A DNA stretch of 64,000 bases from PALSA-968 sp964387075 (lineage in GTDB: Bacteria > Bacteroidota > Bacteroidia > B-17B0 > Aurantibacillaceae): positions 124,001 through 188,000 of the forward strand of contig CAYLVB010000005.1 of the NCBI GenBank assembly GCA_964387075.1, in the 5' to 3' direction. The translations under genes and the position numbers were made by a program. Positions within the stretch are counted from its first letter, which is position 1. Each line of letters starts with the position of its first letter. Positions 43,232 to 53,200 of this stretch are shown piece by piece. Under the pieces are notes generated by a model, which ran no database searches, was not told the DNA's origin, and worked only from the letters and a program-made list of their open reading frames with translations.

Positions 43232-44794
43232 GTGAGTTACGAACTGGTAATCAATAAAAGTTCCAACGAAACTGTGATTGCCTTGCTGAACGATAAGCGC
43301 TTAATTGAGCTGCATCGCGAAAAAGGCAACCTGCAGTGGGCTGTTGGCGACATTTACCTGGGCAAGGCTAAGAAGGTCATGACCGGCCTTAATGCCGCCT
43401 TTGTGGATGTTGGCTATGAGAAAGACGCATTCTTACACTATTTAGATCTGGGGCCACAGGCAAATTCATTCAACAAATTTGTGCAGGCCGCGCGCAGCGG
43501 GAAACAGAACGTGAGCAACCTCATGTACTTTAAGAACGAGCGCGACATTCCTAAAAGCGGTAAGATCAATGACGTGGTAAAAAGCGGGCAGGAAATGTTG
43601 GTGCAGGTGGCCAAAGAGCCTATCTCTGCCAAAGGTCCGCGCATCACATCCGAAGTATCCATTGCCGGAAGGTATTTGGTGCTTATACCCTTCTCCGACA
43701 AGATCTCGGTTTCTTCTAAAATTAAACACAATGAAGAGAAACAACGTTTAAAAGAATTGATGCAGAACATCAAGCCTAAGAACTTCGGTGTGATCGTTCG
43801 TACTGTGGCCGAAGGAAAAACTGTAGCCGATCTTGAGGGAGACCTGAACGACCTTGTTAAAAAATGGGACGAGTGTTTTACTGCTTTAAAAACCGCCAAG
43901 CCGCCCCACCGTTTATTGGGCGAAGTTGACAGAACAAACGCCTTACTAAGAGATATTCTAAGCGCGAAGTTCAGCGCCGTGCACATCAACGATACGCAGA
44001 TACACCATGAACTAAAAGGATATTTGCAAAGCATCGCGCCAGATCAGCTCAATATTTTAAAACCCTACCAGGGCAAAGTTCCCATCTTCGATCATTTCGG
44101 TATTGAGAAACAGATCAAATCGCTTTTTGGCAAGACCGTCCACTTAAAGACCGGCGCTTATTTAATTATTGAGCACACCGAGGCTTTGCACGTTATTGAT
44201 GTGAACAGTGGAAACCGCGCCAAGAGCACCAATACGCAGGACGAGAACGCCCTGGAAGTGAACTTAGAAGCGGCTGCAGAGATAGCACGCCAATTGCGTT
44301 TGCGCGACATGGGCGGTATCATCGTGGTTGACTTCATCGATATGCGCAATCTAGACTCACGTCGTTTGCTGCATGAGAAACTGAAAGAATTCATGAAGGC
44401 CGACAGGGCCAAACACAATATCTTACCTCCGAGCAAATTCGGGTTGATACAGATCACCCGCCAGCGTGTTCGCCCGGAGATGAACGTGGAAGTAATGGAA
44501 ACCTGCCCGAGTTGTTCCGGTACAGGAAAAGTACAACCCAGCGTATTGTTTGTGGATAACATTGAAAGTGCGTTGCGCTTTATCACCAAAGAACAGAACA
44601 TCAAGAAACTGGCTTTGGGTGTGCATCCGTATATCGAAGCATTCATTACCAAGAAGCCCGGCATGTTCAAACCAAACCTGGTGAGCAAATGGAAAAAAGA
44701 ATACGGTGCGAAGATCGATATTCGCCCCATGAGCTCTTTTGGCTTTATGGAATACAAATTCTATAACGAGCTGGAAGACGAGATCGTGATCTAA
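43232..44794 (+). CDS. rng: Ribonuclease E/G family (RNase G)
   Basis: Endoribonuclease for rRNA and mRNA processing. 520 aa: an S1-like N-terminal domain (about 35-130, GDIYLGKAKKVMTGLNAAFVDVG), the RNase H-like and DNase I-like catalytic domains (about 210-400) with the metal site in VIDVNSG and GGIIVVDFIDM, and the zinc-link cysteines in METCPSCSGTGK. It lacks the long C-terminal degradosome scaffold of RNase E. The GTG at 43232 gives the typical N-terminus (SYELVINKSSNETVIALL); the frame extends ten codons upstream to another GTG. Confidence 0.93.
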   Translation: MSYELVINKSSNETVIALLNDKRLIELHREKGNLQWAVGDIYLGKAKKVMTGLNAAFVDVGYEKDAFLHYLDLGPQANSFNKFVQAARSGKQNVSNLMYFKNERDIPKSGKINDVVKSGQEMLVQVAKEPISAKGPRITSEVSIAGRYLVLIPFSDKISVSSKIKHNEEKQRLKELMQNIKPKNFGVIVRTVAEGKTVADLEGDLNDLVKKWDECFTALKTAKPPHRLLGEVDRTNALLRDILSAKFSAVHINDTQIHHELKGYLQSIAPDQLNILKPYQGKVPIFDHFGIEKQIKSLFGKTVHLKTGAYLIIEHTEALHVIDVNSGNRAKSTNTQDENALEVNLEAAAEIARQLRLRDMGGIIVVDFIDMRNLDSRRLLHEKLKEFMKADRAKHNILPPSKFGLIQITRQRVRPEMNVEVMETCPSCSGTGKVQPSVLFVDNIESALRFITKEQNIKKLALGVHPYIEAFITKKPGMFKPNLVSKWKKEYGAKIDIRPMSSFGFMEYKFYNELEDEIVI

Positions 44795-44800
44795 ATAAAA

Positions 44801-44824
44801 AAACCGCCGCCGGCGGTTTTTTTT
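44801..44824 (+). terminator. Rho-independent terminator after rng
   Basis: 8-bp stem AAACCGCC (44801-44808) with GGCGGTTT (44812-44819), 3-nt loop, followed by a run of T. Confidence 0.9.
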
Positions 44825-44829
44825 ATTGT

Positions 44830-45216
44830 TCATGACCGGTATTGCTTCAGCCAAAGCTTTGCACCGGTTTCGTTCTCGAACATTTTTGCCGGGTAATACT
44901 TTTTCTTCATAACGATGAACGTTGTGGCGATCACTTTTCCCAGTGGAGAACTGGGGATCAAAGCCACGGCGCGGTATGTATTTTGAATTTCAGAGATGAT
45001 CAGCTCACGTGCTTCCTTGCTCAGCGGGGCCATGTCACCAAGGTCGGCCAGCAGGCATGGCCTAGCATCGCCAATAATATCTCTTACAATTTTAAAATTT
45101 TCCAGAATGTTATTGGTTGTACGCGGAGTATCATTTGCCCTAAAATGCAAAAGGTTCTCTTCGTCAAACCAATAGCTCCCCAAGGAAGAAGAAAACTTTT
45201 TTGTATCGTAAGGCAT
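44830..45216 (-). CDS. STAS/SpoIIAA-like small protein
   Basis: 128 aa, no signal peptide. The pattern NILENFKIVRDIIGDARPCLLADLGDMAPLSKEARELI...YRAVALIPSSPLGKVIATTFI and the ending FENETGAKLWLKQY is that of the STAS/SpoIIAA-like small proteins common in Bacteroidota. The usual role is protein interaction; none is known here. I start at the ATG 45216 (MPYDTKKF); the open frame extends 15 codons but those lie in a T-rich stretch next to a terminator. Confidence 0.75.
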   Translation of the reverse strand: MPYDTKKFSSSLGSYWFDEENLLHFRANDTPRTTNNILENFKIVRDIIGDARPCLLADLGDMAPLSKEARELIISEIQNTYRAVALIPSSPLGKVIATTFIVMKKKYYPAKMFENETGAKLWLKQYRS

Positions 45217-45271
45217 AAGGAGTAAAAATATAAAAAAGCCCCGCACAAGCCTCAAAACCAAAAAGCATGCA

Positions 45272-45302
45272 ATAAAAAAACCCAGGCGCTACCGCCTGGG
45301 TT
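45272..45302 (-). terminator. Terminator after the beta-barrel gene
   Basis: AACCCAGGCG (45279-45288) and CGCCTGGGTT (45293-45302) form a perfect 10-bp stem with a 4-nt loop. Read on the minus strand it is followed by a run of T, terminating the gene at 45324-46103. Confidence 0.9.
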
Positions 45303-45323
45303 CTTCCTTTAAACAACCAACCT

Positions 45324-46103
45324 TTATTTAGCGGCTACAGCTTTTGGCTGCACGCCACCTTTAAAGTTCTTGAAATAATACGTGAGCGTTAAGCCCGCGT
45401 AGTTATTATAGTTCTTGAAGCTGTGGTTATACACAGTTCCGTTCACCGAGTAAGTTACATCCGAATAAGCCACCGGGGTAAAGCCACGGTTCAACCACAA
45501 AGCCAGGCTCCACATGGTGTTCCTTTTGGTGATCTTTTCCAAACCTCCCATTAAATGCCCGTTCACAACCACAAAAGAAGAACTACTTACAGTTTGGTGG
45601 ATATAATCGTTTCCGTTCAATCCTAATGCGGATTGATCAGCTTCATCGGCATTCACTTGTTTGTCTACGTTATTTTTGTCGTGGCCTACTAAAGAAAGAC
45701 CTCCACCTACGAACCAGCGAACGTTCTTACAGTTCGGACTGAAGTTCCAGATCAAAGTTGCGGGAATGGTAACGGTTCCTAAGCGCACACGGTTCACCAT
45801 GTAGTGCTCCATTGGGCGCGTTAAGTTATAGTTGCGGGCCATGGAATATTCAAAACCAAGGCTGCCGAAGCTGAAACCGGTTTGAAAGCTAAGGTGATCG
45901 TTGATGGTCTTTCGGGCCACCAAACCTAAAGCGCCTGTGTGAAAATGATTAGGCGTGAAAAGCGCGTTGGCATTTTGCATACCCCCGTTAAATCGGGCGT
46001 GGTTACCGAAAGTTCCGGCGGTTACGCCTAATCTCCAGCTGCTTTGTGCAAAAGCGCCCGTGGTTAAAACGAGGGCTGCTGCAAGTGTGAGTATTTTTTT
46101 CAT
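45324..46103 (-). CDS. Outer-membrane beta-barrel protein
   Basis: 259 aa: signal peptide MKKILTLAAALVLTTGAFAQ, then about eight amphipathic strands (WRLGVTAGTFGNH, LSFQTGFSFGSLGFEYS, GTVTIPATLIWNFSP, WFVGGGLSLVGHD, MWSLALWLNRGFTP, NYAGLTLTYYF). It resembles the small OmpA-like or PorT-like barrels of Bacteroidota but is not assignable further. Monocistronic, with its own promoter and terminator. Confidence 0.82.
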   Translation of the reverse strand: MKKILTLAAALVLTTGAFAQSSWRLGVTAGTFGNHARFNGGMQNANALFTPNHFHTGALGLVARKTINDHLSFQTGFSFGSLGFEYSMARNYNLTRPMEHYMVNRVRLGTVTIPATLIWNFSPNCKNVRWFVGGGLSLVGHDKNNVDKQVNADEADQSALGLNGNDYIHQTVSSSSFVVVNGHLMGGLEKITKRNTMWSLALWLNRGFTPVAYSDVTYSVNGTVYNHSFKNYNNYAGLTLTYYFKNFKGGVQPKAVAAK

Positions 46104-46172
46104 GGTTTTTTCTTTAGCGTTTGTTCTTTGATGTCCGAAAAAGAGGAAGGTTTAACGGCCCTTCTGCTTTAT

Positions 46173-46203
46173 CAAATATATAACTTTAGAAAGCCTAAAG
46201 CAA
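46173..46203 (-). promoter_or_regulatory. Promoter of the beta-barrel gene
   Basis: Minus-strand TATATTTG (46173-46180) with TTG (46201-46203) 20 nt upstream; leader about 65 nt. Confidence 0.65.
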
Positions 46204-46234
46204 GTTGATAAATTGCAGGTTTTCAACCCCTTAA

Positions 46235-47056
46235 TTATCCGCCAACGCGTTGAGAACCACTGCTGTTGTCTTTAAAATTGTTCTCCAGTTTAAACAGCAT
46301 GGTGTAATACATCCGGTATCGCACATATTTGCCGTTCTTTTGAGCGGGCTTCCACTTGGTGGCGCCTATCAGGCGAATAGCTTCTTCGTTACAACCTGCC
46401 CCAATTCCTTTATTGATGCGGATGTTGGATGTGCGTCCGTTGGGCTCAATGATAAAGTTCATGACGATACTTCCCTGCATGTTCTGCACCTTGGCCATTT
46501 CGGGATACTCCATATTTGAATAAACGAATTCGGGAAAGGTTTGATCCTTGTTATTGAAGGTCGGCGCCTTATCCGCCTTTTCGTAAACAGCGATCGAACT
46601 ATCTATGGGAAGATCCGAGAAAGGAGTTTTCTCGTACCCACGATCCTTTACCCATCTTTTATACTTATTGATGGAAAAGTTCATGGTAATCGAATGTTCT
46701 GACTCTATCGGCTCTCCACCCTGGCTGGGCGGAAACCACTCGAGCAAACTCAACAAACGAAGCGCTTCGTTGTCTACGGTAGTTCCTACAGATTCAACCA
46801 CTTTAAAACCAATTCCTTTTCCTTCCTTGGTAACGGTAAAGTAGATCTTCACGCCGCCTTCTTCCTTATCGCGCAAACCTATTTCGGGGTAGACCATATG
46901 ATCGTGAAAGAAACGTTTCCATTCTTCCCTCCCACCATATACATCCGGGTAATTATCTACATTATAACTATAGGCATGCGGCACCAATTCCGATCCCGCC
47001 TGGGCAAAAATACCGCAGGTAAACAACAAAGAAAGTATGGAAAGTTTAAAACGCAT
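46235..47056 (-). CDS. Secreted protein with two TonB C-terminal domains
   Basis: 273 aa. Signal peptide (MRFKLSILSLLFTCGIFAQ), then two TonB_C-type domains in tandem (about 55-135: GGVKIYFTVTKEGKGIGFKVVES...LEWFPPSQGG; about 185-265: QGSIVMNFIIEPNGRTSNIRINKGIGAGCNEEAIRLI...WKPAQKNG). A true TonB keeps an uncleaved membrane anchor and a proline-rich linker; both are missing, so this is probably a periplasmic protein using the fold for other binding. The ATG overlaps the TGA of the thioesterase gene by one base, so the two are coupled. Confidence 0.82.
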   Translation of the reverse strand: MRFKLSILSLLFTCGIFAQAGSELVPHAYSYNVDNYPDVYGGREEWKRFFHDHMVYPEIGLRDKEEGGVKIYFTVTKEGKGIGFKVVESVGTTVDNEALRLLSLLEWFPPSQGGEPIESEHSITMNFSINKYKRWVKDRGYEKTPFSDLPIDSSIAVYEKADKAPTFNNKDQTFPEFVYSNMEYPEMAKVQNMQGSIVMNFIIEPNGRTSNIRINKGIGAGCNEEAIRLIGATKWKPAQKNGKYVRYRMYYTMLFKLENNFKDNSSGSQRVGG

Positions 47057-47460
47057 CAGAAGAATTTTGTCATTTCTTTAATGAACCACTCGGGCGGCGC
47101 ACAGGGTTTGTTCTTTTCCTTATCAATAAAAACCAGCGTTACGTGTCCCGTGTTTAGCAACTCCTTTTTATCATTGTAACACTCATAATGAAAGGTCATG
47201 CGCACACCCGGCATTTCCCGGATACTGGTTACGATCGTAATCTCATCATCGTAATAGGCCGGCTTTTTGTACTGGATAGCGAAATCAACCACGGGAAGCA
47301 AAATTCCCTTGTCCTCTATCTCGCGGTAGCTGAATCCCATTTTTCGCAGCGCTTCTACCCTGCCCACTTCGTAGTATTGTGCGTAATTCCCGTAATAGGC
47401 ATAGCCCATGCGATCGGTCTCTCCGTAGCGCACTCTCAGGGTCATTTCAGCTTTCAGCAT
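47056..47460 (-). CDS. Acyl-CoA thioesterase, 4HBT/YbgC family
   Basis: 134 aa hot-dog-fold thioesterase. The catalytic-region signature YGETDRMGYAYYGNYAQYYEVGRVEALRKMG matches the YbgC type (Asp in TDRMG). Later strands VDFAIQYKKPAYYDDEITIVTSI and GHVTLVFIDKEKNKP fit the fold. It likely hydrolyses acyl-CoA or acyl-ACP in the cytosol. Bacteroidota carry it outside the tol-pal cluster, as here. Start at ATG 47460. Confidence 0.93.
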   Translation of the reverse strand: MLKAEMTLRVRYGETDRMGYAYYGNYAQYYEVGRVEALRKMGFSYREIEDKGILLPVVDFAIQYKKPAYYDDEITIVTSIREMPGVRMTFHYECYNDKKELLNTGHVTLVFIDKEKNKPCAPPEWFIKEMTKFF

Positions 47461-47466
47461 AATGTA

Positions 47467-47474
47467 CAAATTTA
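47467..47474 (-). promoter_or_regulatory. -7 box TAAATTTG before the thioesterase gene
   Basis: Exact TAnnTTTG match on the minus strand, 6 nt before the ATG at 47460. Confidence 0.5.
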
Positions 47475-47541
47475 GTTCTTCTGATCGATAGACAGATGAT
47501 CATTCTCTGTTTTTTGTCCAAGTGGCCGATAATATTCTTCC

Positions 47542-47549
47542 TACCTTTG
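47542..47549 (+). promoter_or_regulatory. -7 box TACCTTTG before the MFS gene
   Basis: Exact TAnnTTTG match 10 nt before the ATG at 47560, divergent from the thioesterase promoter. Confidence 0.55.
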
Positions 47550-47559
47550 CGGGACCCTC

Positions 47560-48753
47560 ATGTTCAGTCGCACTTTCGGTTTATACAAGACCTCCTTTAC
47601 CGGCCTTTCTAAAGAAACCTGGCTTCTTTCGTTCATCATGCTGGTGAACCGCAGCGGCACCATGGTGATCCCGTTCATGACGCTTTACCTTACCGACAAA
47701 AGCATGGGGCGCACGCTCACCGAAGCCGGCATCGTGGTGAGTTTATTCGGGTTAGGTTCTATCATTGGCGCCTATCTTGGAGGAAAAACCTCCGACCGCA
47801 TTGGATTCTATAAAGTGCAGTTGTTTACTTTGTTCTTTGGCGGCGTGTTATTCATCATGCTCGGGCAAATAAAGAGTTATCCGCTCATTTGTCTTATAAC
47901 GTTCGTATTGGCTTTTGTCAACGAGGCTTTCCGCCCTGCCAACTCATCCTCAATCGCTTTTTTCAGCAGTGCCGAGAACCGTACGCGTTCTTATTCGTTG
48001 AACCGTCTTGCCATAAACCTGGGCTGGGCGGTGGGTTCTTCGGTGGGCGGTTTTCTTGCCTCGAAGAACTACCAATTACTTTTTTGGGTAGATGGGCTTA
48101 CGAATATTTTCGCGGCCGGCCTGCTTATTTATTTTCTAAAGCCTTCGCGCACCACTGTAAAACGTAAAGTACCTGAAGAAACCACCGAGATTCGTTCGGC
48201 ATATAAAGACAAAACCTATTTGCGTTTCATCCTGCTTACAACGCTCTTTGCATTCTGCTTTTTCCAGCTCTTCACAACCGTACCAAAGTACTGGCGCGAC
48301 GAGATGCATTTGAGCGAGCGTTTCATTGGTTTTATCATGGCTTTGAATGGCATTTTGATCGTTGCCTTTGAAATGGTTTTGATCTATTCGCTGGAAGGAA
48401 AAAGGAAAGCCACTTATTTTATTACCATAGGGATGATCATTTGTGCATTTGCTTTTGCAGCACTTTTGTTACCCGGACCCGCCAAATTGGTGGTGCTCTT
48501 ATCCATCATTCTTATCACCATCGGCGAGATCGGCTCCATGCCTTTCATGAACAGTTTCTGGACCGCGCGTTCGAACGAAAAGAATCGTGGACAGTATGCC
48601 GCGCTCTACACCATTTCGTGGGGCGCCGCGCAAACGATAGGACCTTTTCTTTCTTCAGCACTGGTCGATGCTACTAATTTTACGGTGTTGTTCCAATTGG
48701 TTGCAGGCGTTCTTGTTCTTGGCGCTTTAGGTTTTAACAGACTGGATAAATAA
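47560..48753 (+). CDS. MFS transporter (drug/proton antiporter type)
   Basis: 397 aa with twelve predicted helices. The MFS A-motif between helices 2 and 3 reads GAYLGGKTSDRIG, and motif-C-like glycines occur in helix 5 (LAINLGWAVGSSVGGF). Helix 1 contains NRSGTMVIPF, typical of the DHA1/YdeG-type exporters. Substrate unknown; located in the inner membrane. No regulator is adjacent. Confidence 0.92.
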   Translation: MFSRTFGLYKTSFTGLSKETWLLSFIMLVNRSGTMVIPFMTLYLTDKSMGRTLTEAGIVVSLFGLGSIIGAYLGGKTSDRIGFYKVQLFTLFFGGVLFIMLGQIKSYPLICLITFVLAFVNEAFRPANSSSIAFFSSAENRTRSYSLNRLAINLGWAVGSSVGGFLASKNYQLLFWVDGLTNIFAAGLLIYFLKPSRTTVKRKVPEETTEIRSAYKDKTYLRFILLTTLFAFCFFQLFTTVPKYWRDEMHLSERFIGFIMALNGILIVAFEMVLIYSLEGKRKATYFITIGMIICAFAFAALLLPGPAKLVVLLSIILITIGEIGSMPFMNSFWTARSNEKNRGQYAALYTISWGAAQTIGPFLSSALVDATNFTVLFQLVAGVLVLGALGFNRLDK

Positions 48754-48839
48754 TTCTTTATTAAAGTGTTAAATACTAAAAATCAATGCTTTATTTTGCT
48801 TTTTCGCTTTTGGGATTAGTATTTTACTGCTTTTTTGGT

Positions 48840-48871
48840 TTGGCTTAAGTGTGCTGTTTTCTGTAAGTTTG
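48840..48871 (+). promoter_or_regulatory. Promoter of the 48.9-50.0 kb gene pair
   Basis: TTG (48840-48842), 21-nt spacer, TAAGTTTG (48864-48871), 9 nt before the ATG at 48881. Confidence 0.6.
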
Positions 48872-48880
48872 GAGAGCCTT

Positions 48881-49591
48881 ATGAAAAATTTTCTTGTTGC
48901 TGTACTTTGTGTTCTAGGGATCTCCATGCATGCCCAGGACCTCATCTTAAAAATGAATGGCGACACGGTGCTTGCCAAAGTACTGGAAGTTGGAACGAAC
49001 GCGGTCTCATTTAAGAAATTCAATTATCTCGATGGTCCTGTATTTGTAGAGAACCGCGGCGATATCCGCATGATCCGATACAGTAACGGGGATATTCAGC
49101 AATTCAACCAGGCACAAACCGTTTCTCCGGCGGATTCGATCAGGAAGGAGAATTCCACCAACAGTTCTTCCGACAAAAACACGCAGCAGAAAGAGCAGGA
49201 ACCAACAAAGAATAAAATAGAAAGGAATGAGAATAAATATTTTATCAACCAACAGCCCGCTACCCAGAAAGAAGTAGACCGCATGTTGGGTTCTGCCAAA
49301 AACCCGGCCATACCGCTACTGTTAAAAACTGCCAAGATCACAAAGACCGCGCAGAAGATCGCCAAGATCACTTCCTACCCAACAACGATCATTGGTGGAG
49401 CCACTTTTTTGGTAAAGGGAATAGACCTCTGGAACGACGTGCAAAGAGGCAGAACAACTTCTAAATCGTATACCAACGCTTTGCTGAGCATGCTCACAAC
49501 GATCAGTTTACCCATAACCAACAAAATTCTGAAGAAAAAAAGCGACAAGATGTACGATAAGATCATCGACATGTATAACGTAACGAATTAG
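48881..49591 (+). CDS. Secreted protein with Bacteroidota 'GD...V.FKK...GP' N-terminal domain
   Basis: 236 aa: signal peptide (MKNFLVAVLCVLGISMHAQ), then LILKMNGDTVLAKVLEVGTNAVSFKKFNYLDGPVFVENRGDIRMIRYSNGD, a small beta domain repeated in many secreted Bacteroidota proteins of unknown role. A polar, low-complexity linker (about 75-120) and a mildly hydrophobic C-terminal half (about 140-236) follow. I use the ATG 48881; the longer frame adds ten residues before the signal peptide. The next gene starts 3 nt after the stop. Confidence 0.7.
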   Translation: MKNFLVAVLCVLGISMHAQDLILKMNGDTVLAKVLEVGTNAVSFKKFNYLDGPVFVENRGDIRMIRYSNGDIQQFNQAQTVSPADSIRKENSTNSSSDKNTQQKEQEPTKNKIERNENKYFINQQPATQKEVDRMLGSAKNPAIPLLLKTAKITKTAQKIAKITSYPTTIIGGATFLVKGIDLWNDVQRGRTTSKSYTNALLSMLTTISLPITNKILKKKSDKMYDKIIDMYNVTN

Positions 49592-49594
49592 GGC

Positions 49595-50014
49595 ATGAAA
49601 AAAGCATTCGTTTTAATCATAATTATGTTCTGCGCCTGGTCCTGCATCAAGAAAAAAGCATTGAAGTACGATCCTGAACTGGTGGGCACCTGGGTAAGTA
49701 AGGAAGACAGCGTGTACACCTGGCTGATCATTACAGCGGATGGCATCGGCGACTATTCAACAAAGGGAAATAATGAATCGAGTTCGAAAGGAGAGGTAAA
49801 GTACAGTGTATTTGAAAGGAAAATGTGGGTAGGCAGCCGAAGATTTAAAGTAACCGTTTGGCGTTCGGGGAAACTGGATGGTGTTGACCGTTTGCTGACC
49901 AAGGAACGCGGCACGATGAAGGATACTACCTATTATGTGGATGAAAAAATGATACTGAAAAGCCTTGAATTAGGCTCGCGGCGAACGATAACGCTTTATC
50001 GTGTAAAAAAATAG
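49595..50014 (+). CDS. Small lipoprotein, lipocalin-like
   Basis: 139 aa. Lipoprotein signal with Cys near residue 17 (MFCAWSCIKKK). The mature sequence DPELVGTWVSKEDSVYTWLIITADGIGDYSTKG followed by alternating strands is the layout of the small lipocalin-like domains of Bacteroidota lipoproteins. Forms an operon with the upstream secreted protein (3-nt gap). Function unknown. Confidence 0.7.
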   Translation: MKKAFVLIIIMFCAWSCIKKKALKYDPELVGTWVSKEDSVYTWLIITADGIGDYSTKGNNESSSKGEVKYSVFERKMWVGSRRFKVTVWRSGKLDGVDRLLTKERGTMKDTTYYVDEKMILKSLELGSRRTITLYRVKK

Positions 50015-50271
50015 GTTCATGTTCCCATCCGGGGAATAATAGTGCTTGAACAAGAGGCACGTTGAACCCTCGGTTCGTATCTACCCCTCTTTGATTCGCA
50101 GAACCAACAAATCAACCTTACATTGTTAAATAATTGATTATCAAAAAGTTTCGTATTCACCTTTTTTATTTTTCAGAGACTTTTTTACTAAATCCGTTTA
50201 ATAATACCGTATATTTGCATTTTTTTAGACCAACTGTAATTGATTATAAAACAATGATTTAATTTTTCAAA
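50015..50271. other. 257-nt gap upstream of the giant surface-protein gene
   Basis: No gene or recognised repeat is seen. The right half is AT-rich and ends in the promoter box at 50210-50217 and a leader of about 50 nt. Confidence 0.4.
50210..50217 (+). promoter_or_regulatory. -7 box TATATTTG before the giant surface-protein gene
   Basis: Exact TAnnTTTG match 54 nt upstream of the ATG at 50272. Confidence 0.55.
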
Positions 50272-53200
50272 ATGAAAAAAATTACGCTACTGCTTCTATG
50301 CTTCCTGTTTTCTTACAACTTTCTAAGATCGCAATGTACTGCACCGTCTTTTACCGTTGATCTTAGTGCGCAGGCAGATACTACCTGGACATTGGTAAAT
50401 GAAACCCGTGGCGGTGTGTGTTGCGGATCTTCTAATTGTGTAACCTTCAACGTTACCACCAACCCAAATACAGAACTGATCAGTTTTGATGTTACCAATC
50501 CTTCGCCGTCGGGATCCGCCTTTTACCAGGTGAATTGTGGAACGCCCGTTTCGATCGGAACCCCACTTTGCATTGTTGGCCTGCCTTCACCTTTTACAAT
50601 TACTTATTGCAAGCCTGGTGGCGACCGCCCTGATTACGTGATCACCGCAGGAACCGTGGTACACGCTTCGGACGATATCTCCATTCAGAAAACAAGTTGC
50701 GTGGATACACTTACTGTTTCTAACGTAACCGCTTCCAGTGTTGTATGGACCTCTATTTTTCCCGGCACGCAAGGCGCGTATAATTCTTATTTAAGTTGTA
50801 CCTCAGGATGTACTTCTACACTGGTTACACCGGGCCCCAATCCTCCGCCGTATGTAGATTTTATGGTCTCCGGAACGCCAAATACTAATTGCGGCGCTTC
50901 TTTCGACAGGGATACTGTGCGTGTTTACTTTGTTCCTAACCTTACCGGCACCATCACTCCAACCAACCCGATCATTTGCGCTTCTTCGGGTACACAGATC
51001 ACACTTACCGCTAACGTTTCGGGCGGAGCACCGGCTTATAATTACAATTGGAACCCGGGTGGTGGAAATAACGCATCTGTTACAGTCACCGCCGCGGGAA
51101 CCTATAGCGTGGTGATAGGCGACAAAACAAAATGCCCCAAGATCACGTTAACGAAAACCATTTCTACACTTCCCTCCGCCACTTTTTCTTTTAGCGGCGG
51201 CAGCTATTGCAAAAATGGTACGAATCCATTACCGGTTTACTCAGGCAACGGGCAACCCGGATCTTTCAGCGCGAGTCCCGCAGGTTTGGTTTTTGTAAGC
51301 ACAAGCACCGGAGAGGTCAATCTTTCAGCCAGTGCTCCGGGCACCTATACTGTAACCAACTTCATCGCTGCTTCCAACGGTTGCCCCAACGTAAGCGCCA
51401 CGTCCACAATTACGATCAATCCTTTCCCGGTAATGACCAGCGCCTCTACAGCAACCATTTGTACGGGAAGCCCGGTGAGTATAAATCTTAGCAGTTCTTC
51501 GGCTGCAACCTACACCTGGATCGCTTCTGATAACATCAATACCACCGGCGAAAGTCTTACAACTCAAAATACAGCTACCCTCAGCAACACAATTGTTAAT
51601 GGAACCACCGTTAACCAGGTTGTGATCTATACCGTTACACCAACCTCCACGCTTGCCGGTGCCTGTGTAGGAAGCTCACAAACCGTGAGTGTAACCGTAA
51701 GGCCAATGGACAATGCTGCTTTCACCTACAATTCATCCACTTTCTGTCAAACCGGAACTTATCCAACACCAACCGTTACAGGTCTTTCCGGCGGAACTTT
51801 TAGCGGGTCATCGGGACTTGTTTTCGTCAACACTTCATCCGGCACCATTAACTTATCATCCACCCCCGTGGGAACTTACACGGTAACCTATACTACTAAT
51901 GGTCCATGCCCCAATACTTCAACCTTCCCGGTAACCATCACCTTAGCGCCATCAGCCGTTTTCAGTTTTAACGGAAATCCTTATTGCAACAATGCAACCA
52001 ACCCATTCCCTACATTTGGCAGCGGGGCAAGCGGCGGAACATTTACTTCTCAGCCAGGTCTTGTGTTCGTGAATACCTCAACCGGAGAAGTAGATCTTTC
52101 GGCAAGCACTCCCGGAACTTACACGGTTACAAACAATATTCCCGCACAGGCAGGTTGCTCTCCGGCCACAGCTACCGGAACAATTACGATAACGGAATTA
52201 AAAGACCCAACCTTCAGTTATCCCGGCTCACCTTTCTGTAAGAATGCCGCCAATCCTTCTCCAACTTTCGGGAGCGGCGCATTGGCCGGTGTATTCTCTT
52301 CTCAGGCAGGTTTAAGCATAAACAGCGGGAACGGAGCCATCAACCTGGGTGCCAGTACCGCGGGAACTTACACGGTTACAAATACCATTGCTGCTATTGG
52401 CGGCTGCCCGGCCGTAACACATACTGCTGTTGTTACCATCACACCCATTCCTATACCAACCTTTACTTATACCGGCACACCTTATTGTAATAACGGATCT
52501 AATCCGATACCCACGTTTACCGGTGGAGGCATGGCCGGCGTTTTCAGCGGCTCTTCCGTATTCGTGAATATAGATCCCTCAACAGGCATCATTGATCTTT
52601 CTACTACACAGCCCGGAAGCTATACAGTAACGAACACCATACCCGCCGCTAACGGATGCCCGTTGGTCTCCGCTTCCGTGCCCATCACAATTACGCCACT
52701 CCCAATTGCTACTTTCAGCTTCACCGCCAATCCTTATTGCCAGAATGCGGCAGATCCAACTCCGGTGCTGGTTACAAATGGCACCAATGGTATCTATACA
52801 GCTTCGCCCGCAGGATTGAGCATTAACTCCAGCGCAGGAACCGTTGACCTTGACGGAAGTACACCCGGAACCTATACTGTTACGAATACGATCGCAGCAG
52901 CCTCAGGTTGTCCTGCCGTTGTAGCTACAAACACGATCACCATTACGGCTTTACCTATAGGAACATTTACTTACTCCGGAACTCCTTATTGCATCAACGC
53001 ATCTAACCCTTCGCCTACTTTTACCGGCGGCGGAACTGCAGGAACTTTTTCTTCGCAGGCCGGACTCTCCATCAACCCAACAACCGGCCAGGTAACAGTT
53101 TCTACAAGCACACCCGGAACATACACGGTAAGCAACAGCATTGCTGCCGCGGGTGGTTGCCCGGTTGTACTTGAGCAAGCGGTGATCACTATCCTTCCTA

